A DNA stretch of 64,000 bases from an uncultured Pseudomonadota bacterium (GCA_903861005.1 CAIOSP010000146.1:1-64000); one strand, 5' to 3'. Positions 46,438-56,571 are shown, numbered from the stretch's first letter. A program made the numbers and translations. The notes: generated by a model not told the origin, from the sequence alone.

Positions 46438-48147
46438 ATGCGCCCCCTGTACCGTCGCACCCTTGGCCTCGCGGTCGTGTCGCTGCTGGCCGCGTCCTGC
46501 TGGTCCGGCAACGAGGAGCCCACCGAGGTCGCGCAGCGCCCGAAGGCCGGCAAGCGCTTGCAGGGCGCAGGCAAGGGGTCCAAGGCCACCGCGCGCCCGG
46601 TGAAGCCCAAGGGCCCCGCGCCCACCGGCCCGAACGTGCTCATCCTGGTCTGGGACACCGTCCGCGCGGATCACCTGTCCGCCTACGGCTACGGCCTGGA
46701 CACGTCGCCCAACCTCAAGGCGTTCGCCAAGGAGGGCGTGCTGTACGAGCGCGCCATCTCGCCCGCGATGTGGACCCTGCCGTCGCACTCCGCGATGTTC
46801 ACCGGCCTGCCTGAGTCCGCCAACGGCGCGACGGCGGACCACAAGTGGCTCGACGACAAGTTCCCGACCATGGCCGAGTCCTTCTCCGACTACGGCTACG
46901 ACACCTACTTGTTCTCCGCCAACCCGTACCTGCAGGACCACACCAACGTCGGCCAGGGCTTCGACACGCGCGAGTACCCCTGGGACCCCAAGTGGAAGCG
47001 CAAGGCCGCGGCCAACACACGCGCCAAGTTGATCGCCGACGACGCGTCGACCGAGCTGTCGCCCGCGTACGTCGAGGGTGAGTTCTCCTCGGGGCGCCCC
47101 AACGACAAGGTCAAGGAGGCCGGCCCCGTCAGCGCCGAGGCGCTGCTGACCTGGGTGGACGGCCGCGCCGAGGCCGGTCGCCCCTGGTTTGCCGTCATCA
47201 ACTACATGGAGGCGCACGCGCCGCGCATCCCGTCGATCGAGTCGCGCAGCGCGCTCTTCGACGTGGCGGCGATCGCCCAGCAGAAGAAGGTCGACGAGTC
47301 CTACGGGCGCCTGCTCGCCTACACGACCAACGTCCGCGAGTACACGGACGCCGAGCTCGCCACCATCGCGCAGGTCTACGACGCGTCGCTGCGTGATCTG
47401 GACCAGGCGACCGGAGCGCTGTTCGACACGCTCCGCGAGAGGGGCGTGCTCGACAACACCATCGTCGTGATCACCGCCGACCACGGCGAGCACCTGGGCG
47501 AGCAACACCTGCTCGACCACAAGTACAGCGTGTACAACGCGCTGATCCACGTCCCGCTGGTCATCCGCTACCCGGCGCGCCTCAAGCCCGGGGTGGTGAC
47601 CCAGGTGGTGTCCAACCTGGGCATCTGGGGCACGGTCGCCGATCTGGCCGGCGCGCCGCCGCCGCCCGCAGGGACGCTGTCGCCCAGCCTGGCCGATCCG
47701 TCCAAGCTCAAGCCCGAGGCCTTCTCCGAGCTGGTCGCCGCGACGCCCATGGCGCTCGGTCGGATGGCCAAGGCCGGCGAGCAGTTCGAGTGGGGCCCGT
47801 TCCTGCGTACCTACGCGGCGGTGCAGGACAACACGCACAAGTGCATCGTCAGCCACGCCAAGGACGGGACCGACGAGCAGCGCAAGCTGTTCGACCTGGT
47901 CGCCGACCCGCTGGAGGCCCGCGACCTACCCGCCGCCAAGGCCAAGGCCGCCGCCGCGCTGTGCGATCGGATCGTGCCGTGGCGCGCGACCTTCACCGCC
48001 TACGACCCCGCCACCGGCGAGAAGCCGCCCGCCCGCGCCGCAGACCCCGAGATGGCCGCGCGCCTGCAGGCGCTAGGCTACCTGGACGAGGGCACCAAGC
48101 CCGCGGACGCGCCCGCGGGCGACAAGCCCGCCACGGAGGGCAAGTGA
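46438..48147 (+). CDS. sulfatase-superfamily lipoprotein 2 (Thr at nucleophile position)
   Basis: 569 residues with lipobox LAASC, a charged Lys/Pro linker, VWDTVRADHLSAYGYG, a MWTLPSHSAMFTG nucleophile site with Thr in place of Cys/Ser, and TADHGEHLGEQHLL metal ligands. It is divergent from the minus-strand sulfatase-like gene, leaving 110 bp for shared regulation. GGAG lies before the ATG. The stop overlaps the GTG start of a close paralogue (48144), so these two look like an in-place tandem duplication that has diverged. Confidence 0.86.
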   Translation: MRPLYRRTLGLAVVSLLAASCWSGNEEPTEVAQRPKAGKRLQGAGKGSKATARPVKPKGPAPTGPNVLILVWDTVRADHLSAYGYGLDTSPNLKAFAKEGVLYERAISPAMWTLPSHSAMFTGLPESANGATADHKWLDDKFPTMAESFSDYGYDTYLFSANPYLQDHTNVGQGFDTREYPWDPKWKRKAAANTRAKLIADDASTELSPAYVEGEFSSGRPNDKVKEAGPVSAEALLTWVDGRAEAGRPWFAVINYMEAHAPRIPSIESRSALFDVAAIAQQKKVDESYGRLLAYTTNVREYTDAELATIAQVYDASLRDLDQATGALFDTLRERGVLDNTIVVITADHGEHLGEQHLLDHKYSVYNALIHVPLVIRYPARLKPGVVTQVVSNLGIWGTVADLAGAPPPPAGTLSPSLADPSKLKPEAFSELVAATPMALGRMAKAGEQFEWGPFLRTYAAVQDNTHKCIVSHAKDGTDEQRKLFDLVADPLEARDLPAAKAKAAAALCDRIVPWRATFTAYDPATGEKPPARAADPEMAARLQALGYLDEGTKPADAPAGDKPATEGK

Positions 48148-49778
48148 GCCGCGCCCGCCGCGCCATCACGCTGATCTGGTTCGGCGCGCTGCTCTCGGCG
48201 TGCTGGAGCGAGGCGCCCACGCCCGAGCCCGACGCCGCCCCCAAGGGCCGCAAGGGCGGGCGCGCCGAGCAGCCGGTGGACGCGCTCGCCGTGCCTGAGG
48301 GTTCGCGCGGCAACGGGAACGGACCGAACATCCTGTTCATCGTGTGGGACACCGTCCGGGCCGACCACACCAGCATGTACGACTACCCCAAGCCCACCAC
48401 GCCTCGCACCGCCCTGTGGGCCGCAGAGAGCGGCGTCCGCTACACCCGCGCGGTGAGCCCCGGCGTGTGGACGCTGCCTTCGCACGCCACCCTGTTCACC
48501 GGGCTGCCGGTTCGGACCCACGGCGTCGACGCCGACTACACCCACCTCGACGACGACTACACCACGTTCGCCGAGGCGTTCTACAGCGCAGGCTACGACA
48601 CCTACGCGTTCTCCGCGAACCCCTACATCATGGACTCGACCCACCTCTTCCAGGGCTTCGCCACCATCGAGCACCCTTGGGAGAAGCCGTGGAAGGCCAA
48701 GGTGGGCGCGTTCACCCGCGGCAAGCTGATCCCCGAGGACGCCAGCGGCGTGCTCTCGCCCAAGTGGCCCAAGCCCGCGGCCAAGCTGAACAAATATCTG
48801 TTCAAGGAGGCCGGCCCGATCGCGAGCGAGGCGCTCTACGCGTGGATCGATCGCCGGGAGGACAAGACGCGCCCCTGGTTCGCGTTCGTGAACATGATGG
48901 AGGCGCACATCCCGCGCATCCCGTCGTTGGCCGCCCGCAAGAAGGTGATGACCGACGCGCAGATCGCGCGGTCCTACACGCTCGCTGAGACCACCGAGGA
49001 CTTCCACCGCTTCATGACCGGCGCGCTCAAGTACACGCCGGAAGACTTGGCCACGATCGCGGCCGTGTATGACGCCGCGCTGGTCGACCTGGACGACGCC
49101 ACCGGCGTGATGCTCGATGAGCTGCGCACGCGCGGCCTGGACAAGGACACGATCGTGATCCTCGTGTCGGACCACGGCGAGAGCCTGGGCGATCACGATC
49201 TGCTGCTGCACAAGTACGCGGTCTACGACTCGCTGAGCCATGTGCCGATGGTCATCTCCTGGGTGGGCCACACGCCCGCGTCGCTGGAGGACCTGCCTGT
49301 GAGCACGTCCGAGGCGATCCCGCGCGCCATCGCCATGGCGAACATCCCGCTCGCCAAGGACTTCCTCGACGCGCTGGCCGCGCGCCCGGCGCTCCAGCAG
49401 CGCGGCGCCGTCACCGAGTACAACGCGGTCGCCAAGGGCTCGCTGTCCAAGCTGGAGGCTGAGCATGAGGGCGTGGGCTTGGAGCACCTGGAGCGCACCT
49501 GGCGGGCGATCGAGATCGACCAGTGGAAGCTCTCGTTGGCGTCCGACGGCACACGCGAGCTCTACGACGTGATCGCCGACCCCAAGGAGGTCCGAAACAT
49601 CGTGAAGCGCGACCACATCACGGTCGACCGCATCCAGGCGGGCCTGGACGCCTGGTTCGCCGCCGTGCCTGAGGTCGACAAGTCCAAGCGGACCGGCACG
49701 TACACGGGCCACACGTCCAGCGAGCAGAAGAGCGCGCTGGAGGCGCTGGGCTACCTGGACAACCACAAGGGCAACTGA
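48144..49778 (+). CDS. sulfatase-superfamily lipoprotein 3 (Thr at nucleophile position)
   Basis: 544 residues from a GTG overlapping the upstream stop (GTGA). The lipobox is LLSAC, followed by IVWDTVRADHTSMYDY, VWTLPSHATLFTG and SDHGESLGDHD. It is clearly paralogous to the preceding gene, sharing GYDTY-FSANPY, KLI-DDAS-LSP, KEAGP and MEAHxPRIPS segments, and ends in LEALGYLDNHKGN. Thr again sits at the nucleophile position. A GC hairpin follows before the convergent fourth family member. Confidence 0.86.
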   Translation: MSRARRAITLIWFGALLSACWSEAPTPEPDAAPKGRKGGRAEQPVDALAVPEGSRGNGNGPNILFIVWDTVRADHTSMYDYPKPTTPRTALWAAESGVRYTRAVSPGVWTLPSHATLFTGLPVRTHGVDADYTHLDDDYTTFAEAFYSAGYDTYAFSANPYIMDSTHLFQGFATIEHPWEKPWKAKVGAFTRGKLIPEDASGVLSPKWPKPAAKLNKYLFKEAGPIASEALYAWIDRREDKTRPWFAFVNMMEAHIPRIPSLAARKKVMTDAQIARSYTLAETTEDFHRFMTGALKYTPEDLATIAAVYDAALVDLDDATGVMLDELRTRGLDKDTIVILVSDHGESLGDHDLLLHKYAVYDSLSHVPMVISWVGHTPASLEDLPVSTSEAIPRAIAMANIPLAKDFLDALAARPALQQRGAVTEYNAVAKGSLSKLEAEHEGVGLEHLERTWRAIEIDQWKLSLASDGTRELYDVIADPKEVRNIVKRDHITVDRIQAGLDAWFAAVPEVDKSKRTGTYTGHTSSEQKSALEALGYLDNHKGN

Positions 49779-49796
49779 CGGGCGGTCGTCCGCCCG
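49779..49796. terminator. short hairpin between convergent sulfatase-like genes
   Basis: CGGGCGG and CCGCCCG form a perfect 7-bp stem around TCGT between the stops of the sulfatase-like genes on opposite strands. It has no T-run; a bidirectional pause or end site is plausible from its position. Confidence 0.35.
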
Positions 49797-49798
49797 GG

Positions 49799-52279
49799 TC
49801 AATGGTACCCGAGCGCCTTGAGCTGGTCGCTGACCTCGGCGTTGGTGCCGGACACCGCCACGCCGCCGGGCACCGGCGACCAAGTCAGGTCGACGGACAG
49901 CTTCCAGTCGCCGCTCTCCGGGATGGCCTCGCGCCGCCCGCCGTCGTCCGCGCCCGTCACCCCGGTGGACGTCCAGGTGCCGACGGACGGGCCGCCCTCC
50001 ACGCTCACCGTGAGGCCGGTCGTGTCGTTGGGGTCACCCGCAGGCTGCACGTAGATCACATTGGGCGCGCGCACGCCGGGCGGCAGCAGCAGCGTCATCT
50101 TGCCGTCGTGGATCTCGGGCTGGGGGCCCGCGTACAGGCCCTTGGGATCGTAGCCGGTCCAGGCGGCCTTCACGCCCGCCGGGTGCGACACCGTCAGCGT
50201 CACCGCCGCCGACGCCGGTCCGGGGCTGCTGGTCAGGCGCCAGACCTGCGGCACCTCGCGCCCCAGCGCCGTGGAGAGGGCCTTGGGGAACGCCGAGCGG
50301 TCGGTGGTGGCGGCGACGTCGTGGGCCTCGGTTGGGTCGGTGGCGAGCGCGTAGACGCTCTGCACGCCGTCGCGCGCGATCCACTTGTGCTGCAGCGACA
50401 CCACGCCCCAGCCGTCCGCGCCGTACAGCGGGCGACCGAACCCGAGCGCGCGCGCTTCCAGGCCCGCGATCGCGGCCGCGTCGCCACGACCCGCGGGCAG
50501 CACGGAGCGGCCCGGGGCGTCGTCGGGGAAGGGCAGCTTGAGCAGGTCGAGCACGGTCGGCGTCAGGTCGAGCACGCTGGTCGGCGCCTTCACCACGCCC
50601 ACCGGCACGCCCGGGCCTCGCACCACCATCGGCACGTGCAGCAACTCTTCGTGGAAGCTGTGGCCGTGCTCAAAGCCCCCGTGGTCCCAGAACTCCTCGC
50701 CGTGATCGGAGAAGATCACGGTGATGGCGTCGTCGCCCACGGCGCCAAACAGGCGGGAGACCTCGTCGTCCAGCACGCGGAGGTTCTGGTCGTAGCGCGC
50801 GGTGACGTAGTCGCGGACGGCGGGGAAGTCGGGCTCGTCGCCGTGGAACTTCACCAGTTCCACGCGGCTGACGTCCTTGAGGCCTGAAGGCGGGTCGCCG
50901 GCGAACAGGCCCTGGTAGGCGCGCGGCTCGCTGTACGGAAGGTGCGCCTCCATGAACTGCACCCAGATCAGCACGTCGCGATCGGGGAGGCGCTCCAGCG
51001 TCTCCAGCGCGGCGTCGACCACCTTGTCGGCCGGGCGGAGCATGTCGTACGTGTAGTCGGCGAAGCCGCGGTCCACGTCGAACACGGGAGACAGGTAGGC
51101 GTTGGCGACGATGCCGCGCGTGTACAGCCCAGCCTTGGCCGCGCGCGTGGGCAGGGTGTCCACGTCGTAGAAGGACTCGGGCTGGTAGCCGGTGAGCGCG
51201 GCGCGGGCAGATGGCAGGGTCCACGGCGCGATCGTGCGCTGCTGGTCCATGCGCAGGCCACCCGCGGCCCAGGCGTCGAGTTTGGGCGTGGTGGGGTGCT
51301 TGGTGTAGCCGTACATGCCCAGGTGATCGGGGCGCACGGTGTCGAGGAACGCGACGATCACACGCTTGGGGTGCGCGGACGGCACGTAGATCGTGGGGTC
51401 CTCAAAGAAGGCGAGGTCCATGTCCGCGGTGCCGGTGGGATCGCTCACCAGCCGAACCACGACCCGACGCCCGGCGTAGGCCGAAAGGTCGACGCGCAGG
51501 TCGCGCCAGTCGCCCAAGGCGACGGCCTGATCGGCGAGCACGGTCACCGCGTCACCGTCCACCACCTCCAGGCGCACGTGCGCGCCATCGGACGGCACGG
51601 CGGCGGTCACCGCGGGCGGCAGCAGCGTGGCGCGCGTGGTGAGCACCGCGCCCGCGGGCACGTGCACCGACCACGCGGCGACGCCCGGCGCCGGGAGCAG
51701 CACACCCGTGTACGACTCGTCGCCCACGGTCAGCGTGCGCAGCGCGAACGCCGACGGCGTGTGCCCGGACGTGGCGAAGTGGTAGCTGCGCTCCAGCGCC
51801 GTGGCCTTGGGCCAGGTGAGCGCGACGTCGGTCGGCGCGGGCGAGCCGGCCTTCAGACCGACCAGCAGGTGCTCGCGATCGTAGCCCCAGCTGTTCGCCC
51901 GCGACGCGTTGCGCTGGAAGCGGAGCACGCCGTCCGCCGCGGTCACCGTGAGGCCCACGGGCTCGTAGAAGCCAAACGTACGCGCGCCCACCTGCGGCGA
52001 CGGGAACAGGTTGGTGTCGATCGGCAGCGGCGCGGCCCACACGTCGACCTCTCCCAGGTGCTGGAACAGGACGAAGGGCGCGGACGGCCCAAAGCTGGCG
52101 GGCGCCTCCTCGCCGCTCGGGCGCGTGCTCGCAGGCACCGCGATCGACGCGGAGTCGGGCAGGCGAGCGAGCGCGTAGGCCGTGGCCTCCGGCGTGGGCG
52201 GCGGGGGATCCACGGCGGGGGTGGGCATGGGCGCAGGCGCTGAGGTGCACGCAGCGAGCAGGGCCAAGAGCAGCAGCAC
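49799..52279 (-). CDS. sulfatase-superfamily lipoprotein 4 with N-terminal beta-domain
   Basis: 826 residues from a GTG behind GGAG. A lipoprotein signal (LLAAC) is followed by about 290 residues of beta-rich sequence (galactose-binding-like by appearance), then the sulfatase-like domain with FLDTVRPDHLGMYGYT, PWTLPSARAALTG (Thr, with Ala-Arg downstream) and FSDHGEEFWDHGGFEHGH, and finally about 150 residues of extra beta-rich sequence ending in LKALGYH. It is longer than the other three in the cluster. The N-terminal domain may bind the polymer or lipid substrate. Confidence 0.83.
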   Translation of the reverse strand: MLLLLALLAACTSAPAPMPTPAVDPPPPTPEATAYALARLPDSASIAVPASTRPSGEEAPASFGPSAPFVLFQHLGEVDVWAAPLPIDTNLFPSPQVGARTFGFYEPVGLTVTAADGVLRFQRNASRANSWGYDREHLLVGLKAGSPAPTDVALTWPKATALERSYHFATSGHTPSAFALRTLTVGDESYTGVLLPAPGVAAWSVHVPAGAVLTTRATLLPPAVTAAVPSDGAHVRLEVVDGDAVTVLADQAVALGDWRDLRVDLSAYAGRRVVVRLVSDPTGTADMDLAFFEDPTIYVPSAHPKRVIVAFLDTVRPDHLGMYGYTKHPTTPKLDAWAAGGLRMDQQRTIAPWTLPSARAALTGYQPESFYDVDTLPTRAAKAGLYTRGIVANAYLSPVFDVDRGFADYTYDMLRPADKVVDAALETLERLPDRDVLIWVQFMEAHLPYSEPRAYQGLFAGDPPSGLKDVSRVELVKFHGDEPDFPAVRDYVTARYDQNLRVLDDEVSRLFGAVGDDAITVIFSDHGEEFWDHGGFEHGHSFHEELLHVPMVVRGPGVPVGVVKAPTSVLDLTPTVLDLLKLPFPDDAPGRSVLPAGRGDAAAIAGLEARALGFGRPLYGADGWGVVSLQHKWIARDGVQSVYALATDPTEAHDVAATTDRSAFPKALSTALGREVPQVWRLTSSPGPASAAVTLTVSHPAGVKAAWTGYDPKGLYAGPQPEIHDGKMTLLLPPGVRAPNVIYVQPAGDPNDTTGLTVSVEGGPSVGTWTSTGVTGADDGGRREAIPESGDWKLSVDLTWSPVPGGVAVSGTNAEVSDQLKALGYH

Positions 52280-52311
52280 GGAGGCTCCGGGGACGGCCCC
52301 TTGTATCGCGA

Positions 52312-54069
52312 TCAGTCCAGCGACGGGGACGTAGGCGACTCCGCCATGCCGGACGCGTTCAGCGGGATCTCGCCGATCACGGTGGTGCCGCGACCCGGCG
52401 CCGACTCGATCGTCACCGTGCCGCGCAGCAGGTTCGCGCGCTCCACCATGCTCATGACGCCCAGGCCGATGCCCACCTCGCGCGTCTTCTGGCGGTCCGG
52501 CGCGGCTGGATCGAAGCCCACGCCGTCGTCCTCAATGCGCACCTGGACGCGCTCCGCGTCGATGGTGAGCGTGACGTCGACGCGCTTGGCCTTGGAGTGG
52601 CGGGTGACGTTGGTCAGCGCCTCCTGGACGATGCGGTAGGCCGCAAGGCGGATGGTGGCGGACACGGTGCTTTCTCGCTCCACGCCGTACGCGCGCACGT
52701 CGACCGCGATCTCGGACGCGTCGCGCGTGTCCGCGGCCAGCCGTCGGACCGCGGCCGCCAGTCCAAGCTCGTCGAGCACGGACGGGTGCAGGCCGCGCGC
52801 GAGGCGCCCAATGTCGGCGACGACGGTGCGTAGCTGGTTTCCGAGCTGCGTGACCATGCTCTTCTGGTCTTCGCGCTCCAGCGTGTTTGCGAGGCCGCGC
52901 AGGCCCACGAGCAGCGCGGTGAGGCTGCCGCCGGTGTCGTCGTGCAGCTCGCGCGCCAGGTGGCGGCGCTCGTTCTCCTGCACCTCCATGACGGTCTCGA
53001 TGAAGCGCTCACGCAGGGCAGCGGCGGACTTGCGGATGGTCACATCGGCCGCGATGTGGATGGCGCGGGTGGACTGGCCGCCTTCGCCGACGCCGTACAC
53101 GCTGTGGCGGATCCAGCGGGTCTCGCCGCCGAACGTGATCCGGTACTCGTGATCGACGCCGTCCGGGCTGCGCGGCACGCGATCGTCGTCCTCCTCCAGC
53201 ACGCGCTCCAGCCACACCCGGGCATCCGCCTCAAGGCGTGTGCGCGACAGGTGGAAGACCTGCTCAAACCCAACGTTCGCGTAGACGACGCGGTTGGAGC
53301 GCAGATCGTGCATCCAGATCGCCTGCCCGATGTGCTCGGCGATCTGGCGGATGTTGAGCTGGCTGGCCCGCAGCGCCTGGTTGGTGTGCTCTAGCTGGCT
53401 GTAGGCCTGGAACAGATCGGCCGACACCGCCTGCCGCGTGCGCTCGTAGTAGCGGCCGACGAACGACACAAACGCCAGCACGACGAACTGCGCGTACAGG
53501 ATGTCGAGCGAGGTCGACGGGTCGGCGTCGAGCGGCTTGGGGAACGCGTGCCCCTTGAGGTCCAGCAGGTAGAATGACGTGAGCGTCAGGCCGACCACCA
53601 TCGTCGCGGTGGCGGTGCCCGCCGCACCAGACAGGAAGGTGGACAGCAACGGGACGGCCGCCAGCCACCACATCACGGGGCTGTGAAAGCCGCCGCGGAT
53701 GTACGCGAGCCACGCAAAGAACAGGACCAGCGAGGCCTGCAGGAAGAACGCCGCCGACCGACGCCCGCCGCCCGTGCGGGGCAGGAACGCGATCGACAGG
53801 TTCACGACGAGGTGCATCAGCAGCGCGGACACGGCCGGGGCCGGCAGCACCAGCGCGCCCACGTGCGACCACGGCCTCCACGGCACCAACAACAGCGCCA
53901 ACACATCGACGAACAGCAGCGCCAGCGCCGCGCCGACCACTAGGCGGGTGCGCCGGGCTTCGTCCGGGTCACGCCGCACGGAGTGCGGGATGAACCACTC
54001 GAGGAGGTTCTCCAGACGCCAGTCCATCGCGGTGGACGCGCCGCCGGCGCGGGGGTCGCGGTCGTTCAT
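52312..54069 (-). CDS. NarL-type sensor histidine kinase (HisKA_3) with PAS
   Basis: 585 residues: a cytoplasmic start, five or six membrane helices (about 42-205), a PAS domain (about 240-345), then a HisKA_3 dimerisation domain with phospho-acceptor H376 (ARELHDDTGGS), and an ATPase domain with NVTRHSKA, EDDGVGFD and GIGLGVMSMVERA. This is the type that partners with NarL/LuxR response regulators; none is adjacent, so it is an orphan kinase here. Divergent from the nucleotidyltransferase gene at 54184. Confidence 0.92.
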   Translation of the reverse strand: MNDRDPRAGGASTAMDWRLENLLEWFIPHSVRRDPDEARRTRLVVGAALALLFVDVLALLLVPWRPWSHVGALVLPAPAVSALLMHLVVNLSIAFLPRTGGGRRSAAFFLQASLVLFFAWLAYIRGGFHSPVMWWLAAVPLLSTFLSGAAGTATATMVVGLTLTSFYLLDLKGHAFPKPLDADPSTSLDILYAQFVVLAFVSFVGRYYERTRQAVSADLFQAYSQLEHTNQALRASQLNIRQIAEHIGQAIWMHDLRSNRVVYANVGFEQVFHLSRTRLEADARVWLERVLEEDDDRVPRSPDGVDHEYRITFGGETRWIRHSVYGVGEGGQSTRAIHIAADVTIRKSAAALRERFIETVMEVQENERRHLARELHDDTGGSLTALLVGLRGLANTLEREDQKSMVTQLGNQLRTVVADIGRLARGLHPSVLDELGLAAAVRRLAADTRDASEIAVDVRAYGVERESTVSATIRLAAYRIVQEALTNVTRHSKAKRVDVTLTIDAERVQVRIEDDGVGFDPAAPDRQKTREVGIGLGVMSMVERANLLRGTVTIESAPGRGTTVIGEIPLNASGMAESPTSPSLD

Positions 54070-54183
54070 TCCGACATCCTCGCCCGCATCCTAGAACGGC
54101 GCGGCCCTTGAAGCGAGTTGGTTTGGGATCGTCCGGCGCAGAACCGCCGCGTTATCGACCGAAGGTGGGCGCGTGGGGGCGGT

Positions 54184-55848
54184 TTGCAGGTTGTGATCCC
54201 GATGGCTGGGTTTGGAGAGCGCTTCCGGCGCGCCGGGTACGACCGGCCCAAGCCCTTGATCGAGGTGCACGGCCGCCCCATGATCGCCTGGGTGCTCGAC
54301 CTGTTCCCCGGCGTGGACGACGTGATCCTGCTGTGCAACCAGGACCACCTGGACGAGCCCGAGTGGGCCATGCGCGACACGTTGCTCGGCCTGCGCCCGG
54401 ACGCGCGCGTGGTGGGCGTGCCGTCGCACAACCTGGGCCCCGTGCACACGCTGGCCGAGGGCCTGCACGCGCTGGATCTGGACGACGACGTGCTGGTCTG
54501 TGTGTGCGACCTGAACTTTGCCTGGGACTATTCGCATTTTGTCGAGTGGATCCACGCGTCGGGCGCGGACGGCGCGGTGGTGGCCTACCGGGGCTTCCAC
54601 CCGCACCTGCTGCACTCGGTCCACTACGCGTTCCTGCAAGAGACGGACGGCTGGGCCACGCGCATCCAGGAGAAGCGCGCGTTCACCGACGACCCGATCG
54701 GCAACCAGGAGTGGTGCTCGAACGGCGTGTACTGGTTCCGCAGCGCGCGGCGTATGGCCGAGCTGATCGCCGGCGTCCGCCACGACGAGGAGCTGGCGAT
54801 CGCAGGGGAGCACTACCCGAGCCAGCTCTACCAGCCGGCGATCGACGCGGGCGACCGCATCGCCGTCTACCCGACCGACGCCTACTGCCAGTGGGGCAAC
54901 CCGCGTGATCTGGCCGAATACAACCACCACGCGACCGGGTTCGACCTGCGCGTCACGCCGGGCTCCGCGCCGCCGCCGCTCGACGGCACGCTGCTGATCC
55001 CGCTGGCGGGCCTGGGCGAGCGCTTCAGCCGGGCGGGGATCAACGAGCCCAAGCCGCTGGTCGAGGTCAACGGGCAGCCGATGGTGGTGTCTGCCGCCCA
55101 CGAGCTGCGCGCCGCTACCCGCTCGGTGTTCGTGCTGCGCCAGGATCTCCCCGGCCTCGACCGCATCCAGGCCGCGATCTCGGGCGCCTTCCCGGACGCG
55201 AACCAGGTGGTGCTCGACGGCCCCACGGACGGGCAGGCGCGCACCGTGTCGCTCGGCGTGGCGCTCGGCGGCGTGCCGCTCGAAAAGCCGCTGATCATCG
55301 GCACCTGCGACAACGGCTTGCGCTTCGACCCCACGGCCCACGACGTCGCGCTCGCCCACGCGGACCTGCTGGTCTGGACCATGCGCGGCCACCCCGGCGC
55401 GGTCCTGAACCCGCAGATGTACGGCTGGGTTGACGCGGACGGGAAGGGCAGGGTGCGCAGCGTGTCGGTGAAGGTGCCGCTGGCGGATCCGTCCCGCGAT
55501 CCGGCGATCGTGGGCGCCTTCTCGTTCCGGTGCGCATCGGACTTCAACAGGGCCGCGGAGCGCCTGTTCGCCCGCGACGGCCGCGTGAACGGCGAACTCT
55601 ACATGGACAGCCTGATCGACGACACGCTCGCGCTGGGCATGGACGTCCGCATCTTCGATGTGGCGGCCTACTACGGCTGGGGCACGCCCAACGACTGGCG
55701 CACCTTCAACTACTGGCAGGCCTACTTTCACAACTGGTGGGGCCACCCGTACCGCCTGGACCGCGACCCGTCCGTGCCGCCGGGCGCCGTGGCCGACCTC
55801 GACGCGCGTTACAGGCCCGCACCGCTGCCGCCGCTAAGGCCGCGCTGA
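54184..55848 (+). CDS. tandem sugar-phosphate nucleotidyltransferase fusion
   Basis: 554 residues with two GT-A nucleotidyltransferase domains in tandem. Each begins with a G-x-G-x-R-F loop and a K-P motif: IPMAGFGERFRRAGYDRPKPLIEV and, about 270 residues later, IPLAGLGERFSRAGINEPKPLVEV. Such domains attach NDP to sugar or polyol phosphates for surface polysaccharides. The second domain ends in WGTPNDWRTFNYWQAYF. The TTG start (LQVVIPMAG) is preceded by a GGGGGCGG stretch; GTG three codons later is possible. It heads a compact operon with GT2 and GDPD-like genes. The two halves may have divided catalytic and regulatory roles. Confidence 0.82.
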   Translation: MQVVIPMAGFGERFRRAGYDRPKPLIEVHGRPMIAWVLDLFPGVDDVILLCNQDHLDEPEWAMRDTLLGLRPDARVVGVPSHNLGPVHTLAEGLHALDLDDDVLVCVCDLNFAWDYSHFVEWIHASGADGAVVAYRGFHPHLLHSVHYAFLQETDGWATRIQEKRAFTDDPIGNQEWCSNGVYWFRSARRMAELIAGVRHDEELAIAGEHYPSQLYQPAIDAGDRIAVYPTDAYCQWGNPRDLAEYNHHATGFDLRVTPGSAPPPLDGTLLIPLAGLGERFSRAGINEPKPLVEVNGQPMVVSAAHELRAATRSVFVLRQDLPGLDRIQAAISGAFPDANQVVLDGPTDGQARTVSLGVALGGVPLEKPLIIGTCDNGLRFDPTAHDVALAHADLLVWTMRGHPGAVLNPQMYGWVDADGKGRVRSVSVKVPLADPSRDPAIVGAFSFRCASDFNRAAERLFARDGRVNGELYMDSLIDDTLALGMDVRIFDVAAYYGWGTPNDWRTFNYWQAYFHNWWGHPYRLDRDPSVPPGAVADLDARYRPAPLPPLRPR

Positions 55849-55860
55849 TCGGAGGCGAAC

Positions 55861-56571
55861 GTGCCCGCAGTCTCGCTGATCATCCCTTGCTACAATGAGG
55901 CCGACAACCTCCCACTCCTGGTCGACCGCTGCGCCGACGTGTTCGCCGGCCGGGACGACGTGGAGGTGATCCTGGTGGACAACGGCTCCACCGATCGCTC
56001 GGCGGATCTGCTGCCCGGCCTGATCGCGCCGTACGCGTTCCTGCGCAGCGTGCGGGTGCAGGTCAACGAGGGCTACGGCCACGGCATCCTCACCGGCCTG
56101 CGCGCCGCCAAGGGCAAGGTGCTCGCCTGGACCCACGCCGATCTGCAGACCGACCCGGGCGACCTGCTGCGCGGCCTGGACCTGATCCACGCGTCGTCCG
56201 ACCCAGAGCGCCAGTTCGTGAAGGGCCGCCGCTTTGGCCGCCCCGCGAGCGACGTCGTGTTCACCGTCGGCATGGCGGCGTTCGAGACCGCGCTGCTGCG
56301 CGTGCCCATGTGGGACATCAACGCCCAGCCGACGATGTTCCCCAAGTCCTTCTTCGACACCTGGGCTGACCCGCCCAAGGACTTCTCGCTCGACCTGTTC
56401 GCGTACTACTCGGCCGTGAAGGCGGGGTTGAAGATCAGCCGGTTCCCGGTCTACTTTGGCAAGCGCGCCCACGGCATCAGCCGCTGGAACGTGAACTGGC
56501 AGGCCAAAGCCAAGTTCATCCGCCGCACCTACGACTACAGCCTGAAGATGCACGCGGAGCGGGTGCGATGA
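55861..56571 (+). CDS. family 2 glycosyltransferase
   Basis: 236 residues of a dolichyl-phosphate-sugar-synthase-like GT2: SLIIPCYNEADNLP, ILVDNGSTDRS, the GYGHGILTGL segment and AWTHADLQTDPGDLL with the metal-binding Asp-x-Asp-like site (HADLQTD). No membrane helices. GTG start with GGAGG upstream. It follows the nucleotidyltransferase fusion by 12 bases and overlaps the next gene (ATGA), so it probably adds a sugar to a lipid carrier in the same surface polysaccharide pathway. Confidence 0.9.
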   Translation: MPAVSLIIPCYNEADNLPLLVDRCADVFAGRDDVEVILVDNGSTDRSADLLPGLIAPYAFLRSVRVQVNEGYGHGILTGLRAAKGKVLAWTHADLQTDPGDLLRGLDLIHASSDPERQFVKGRRFGRPASDVVFTVGMAAFETALLRVPMWDINAQPTMFPKSFFDTWADPPKDFSLDLFAYYSAVKAGLKISRFPVYFGKRAHGISRWNVNWQAKAKFIRRTYDYSLKMHAERVR

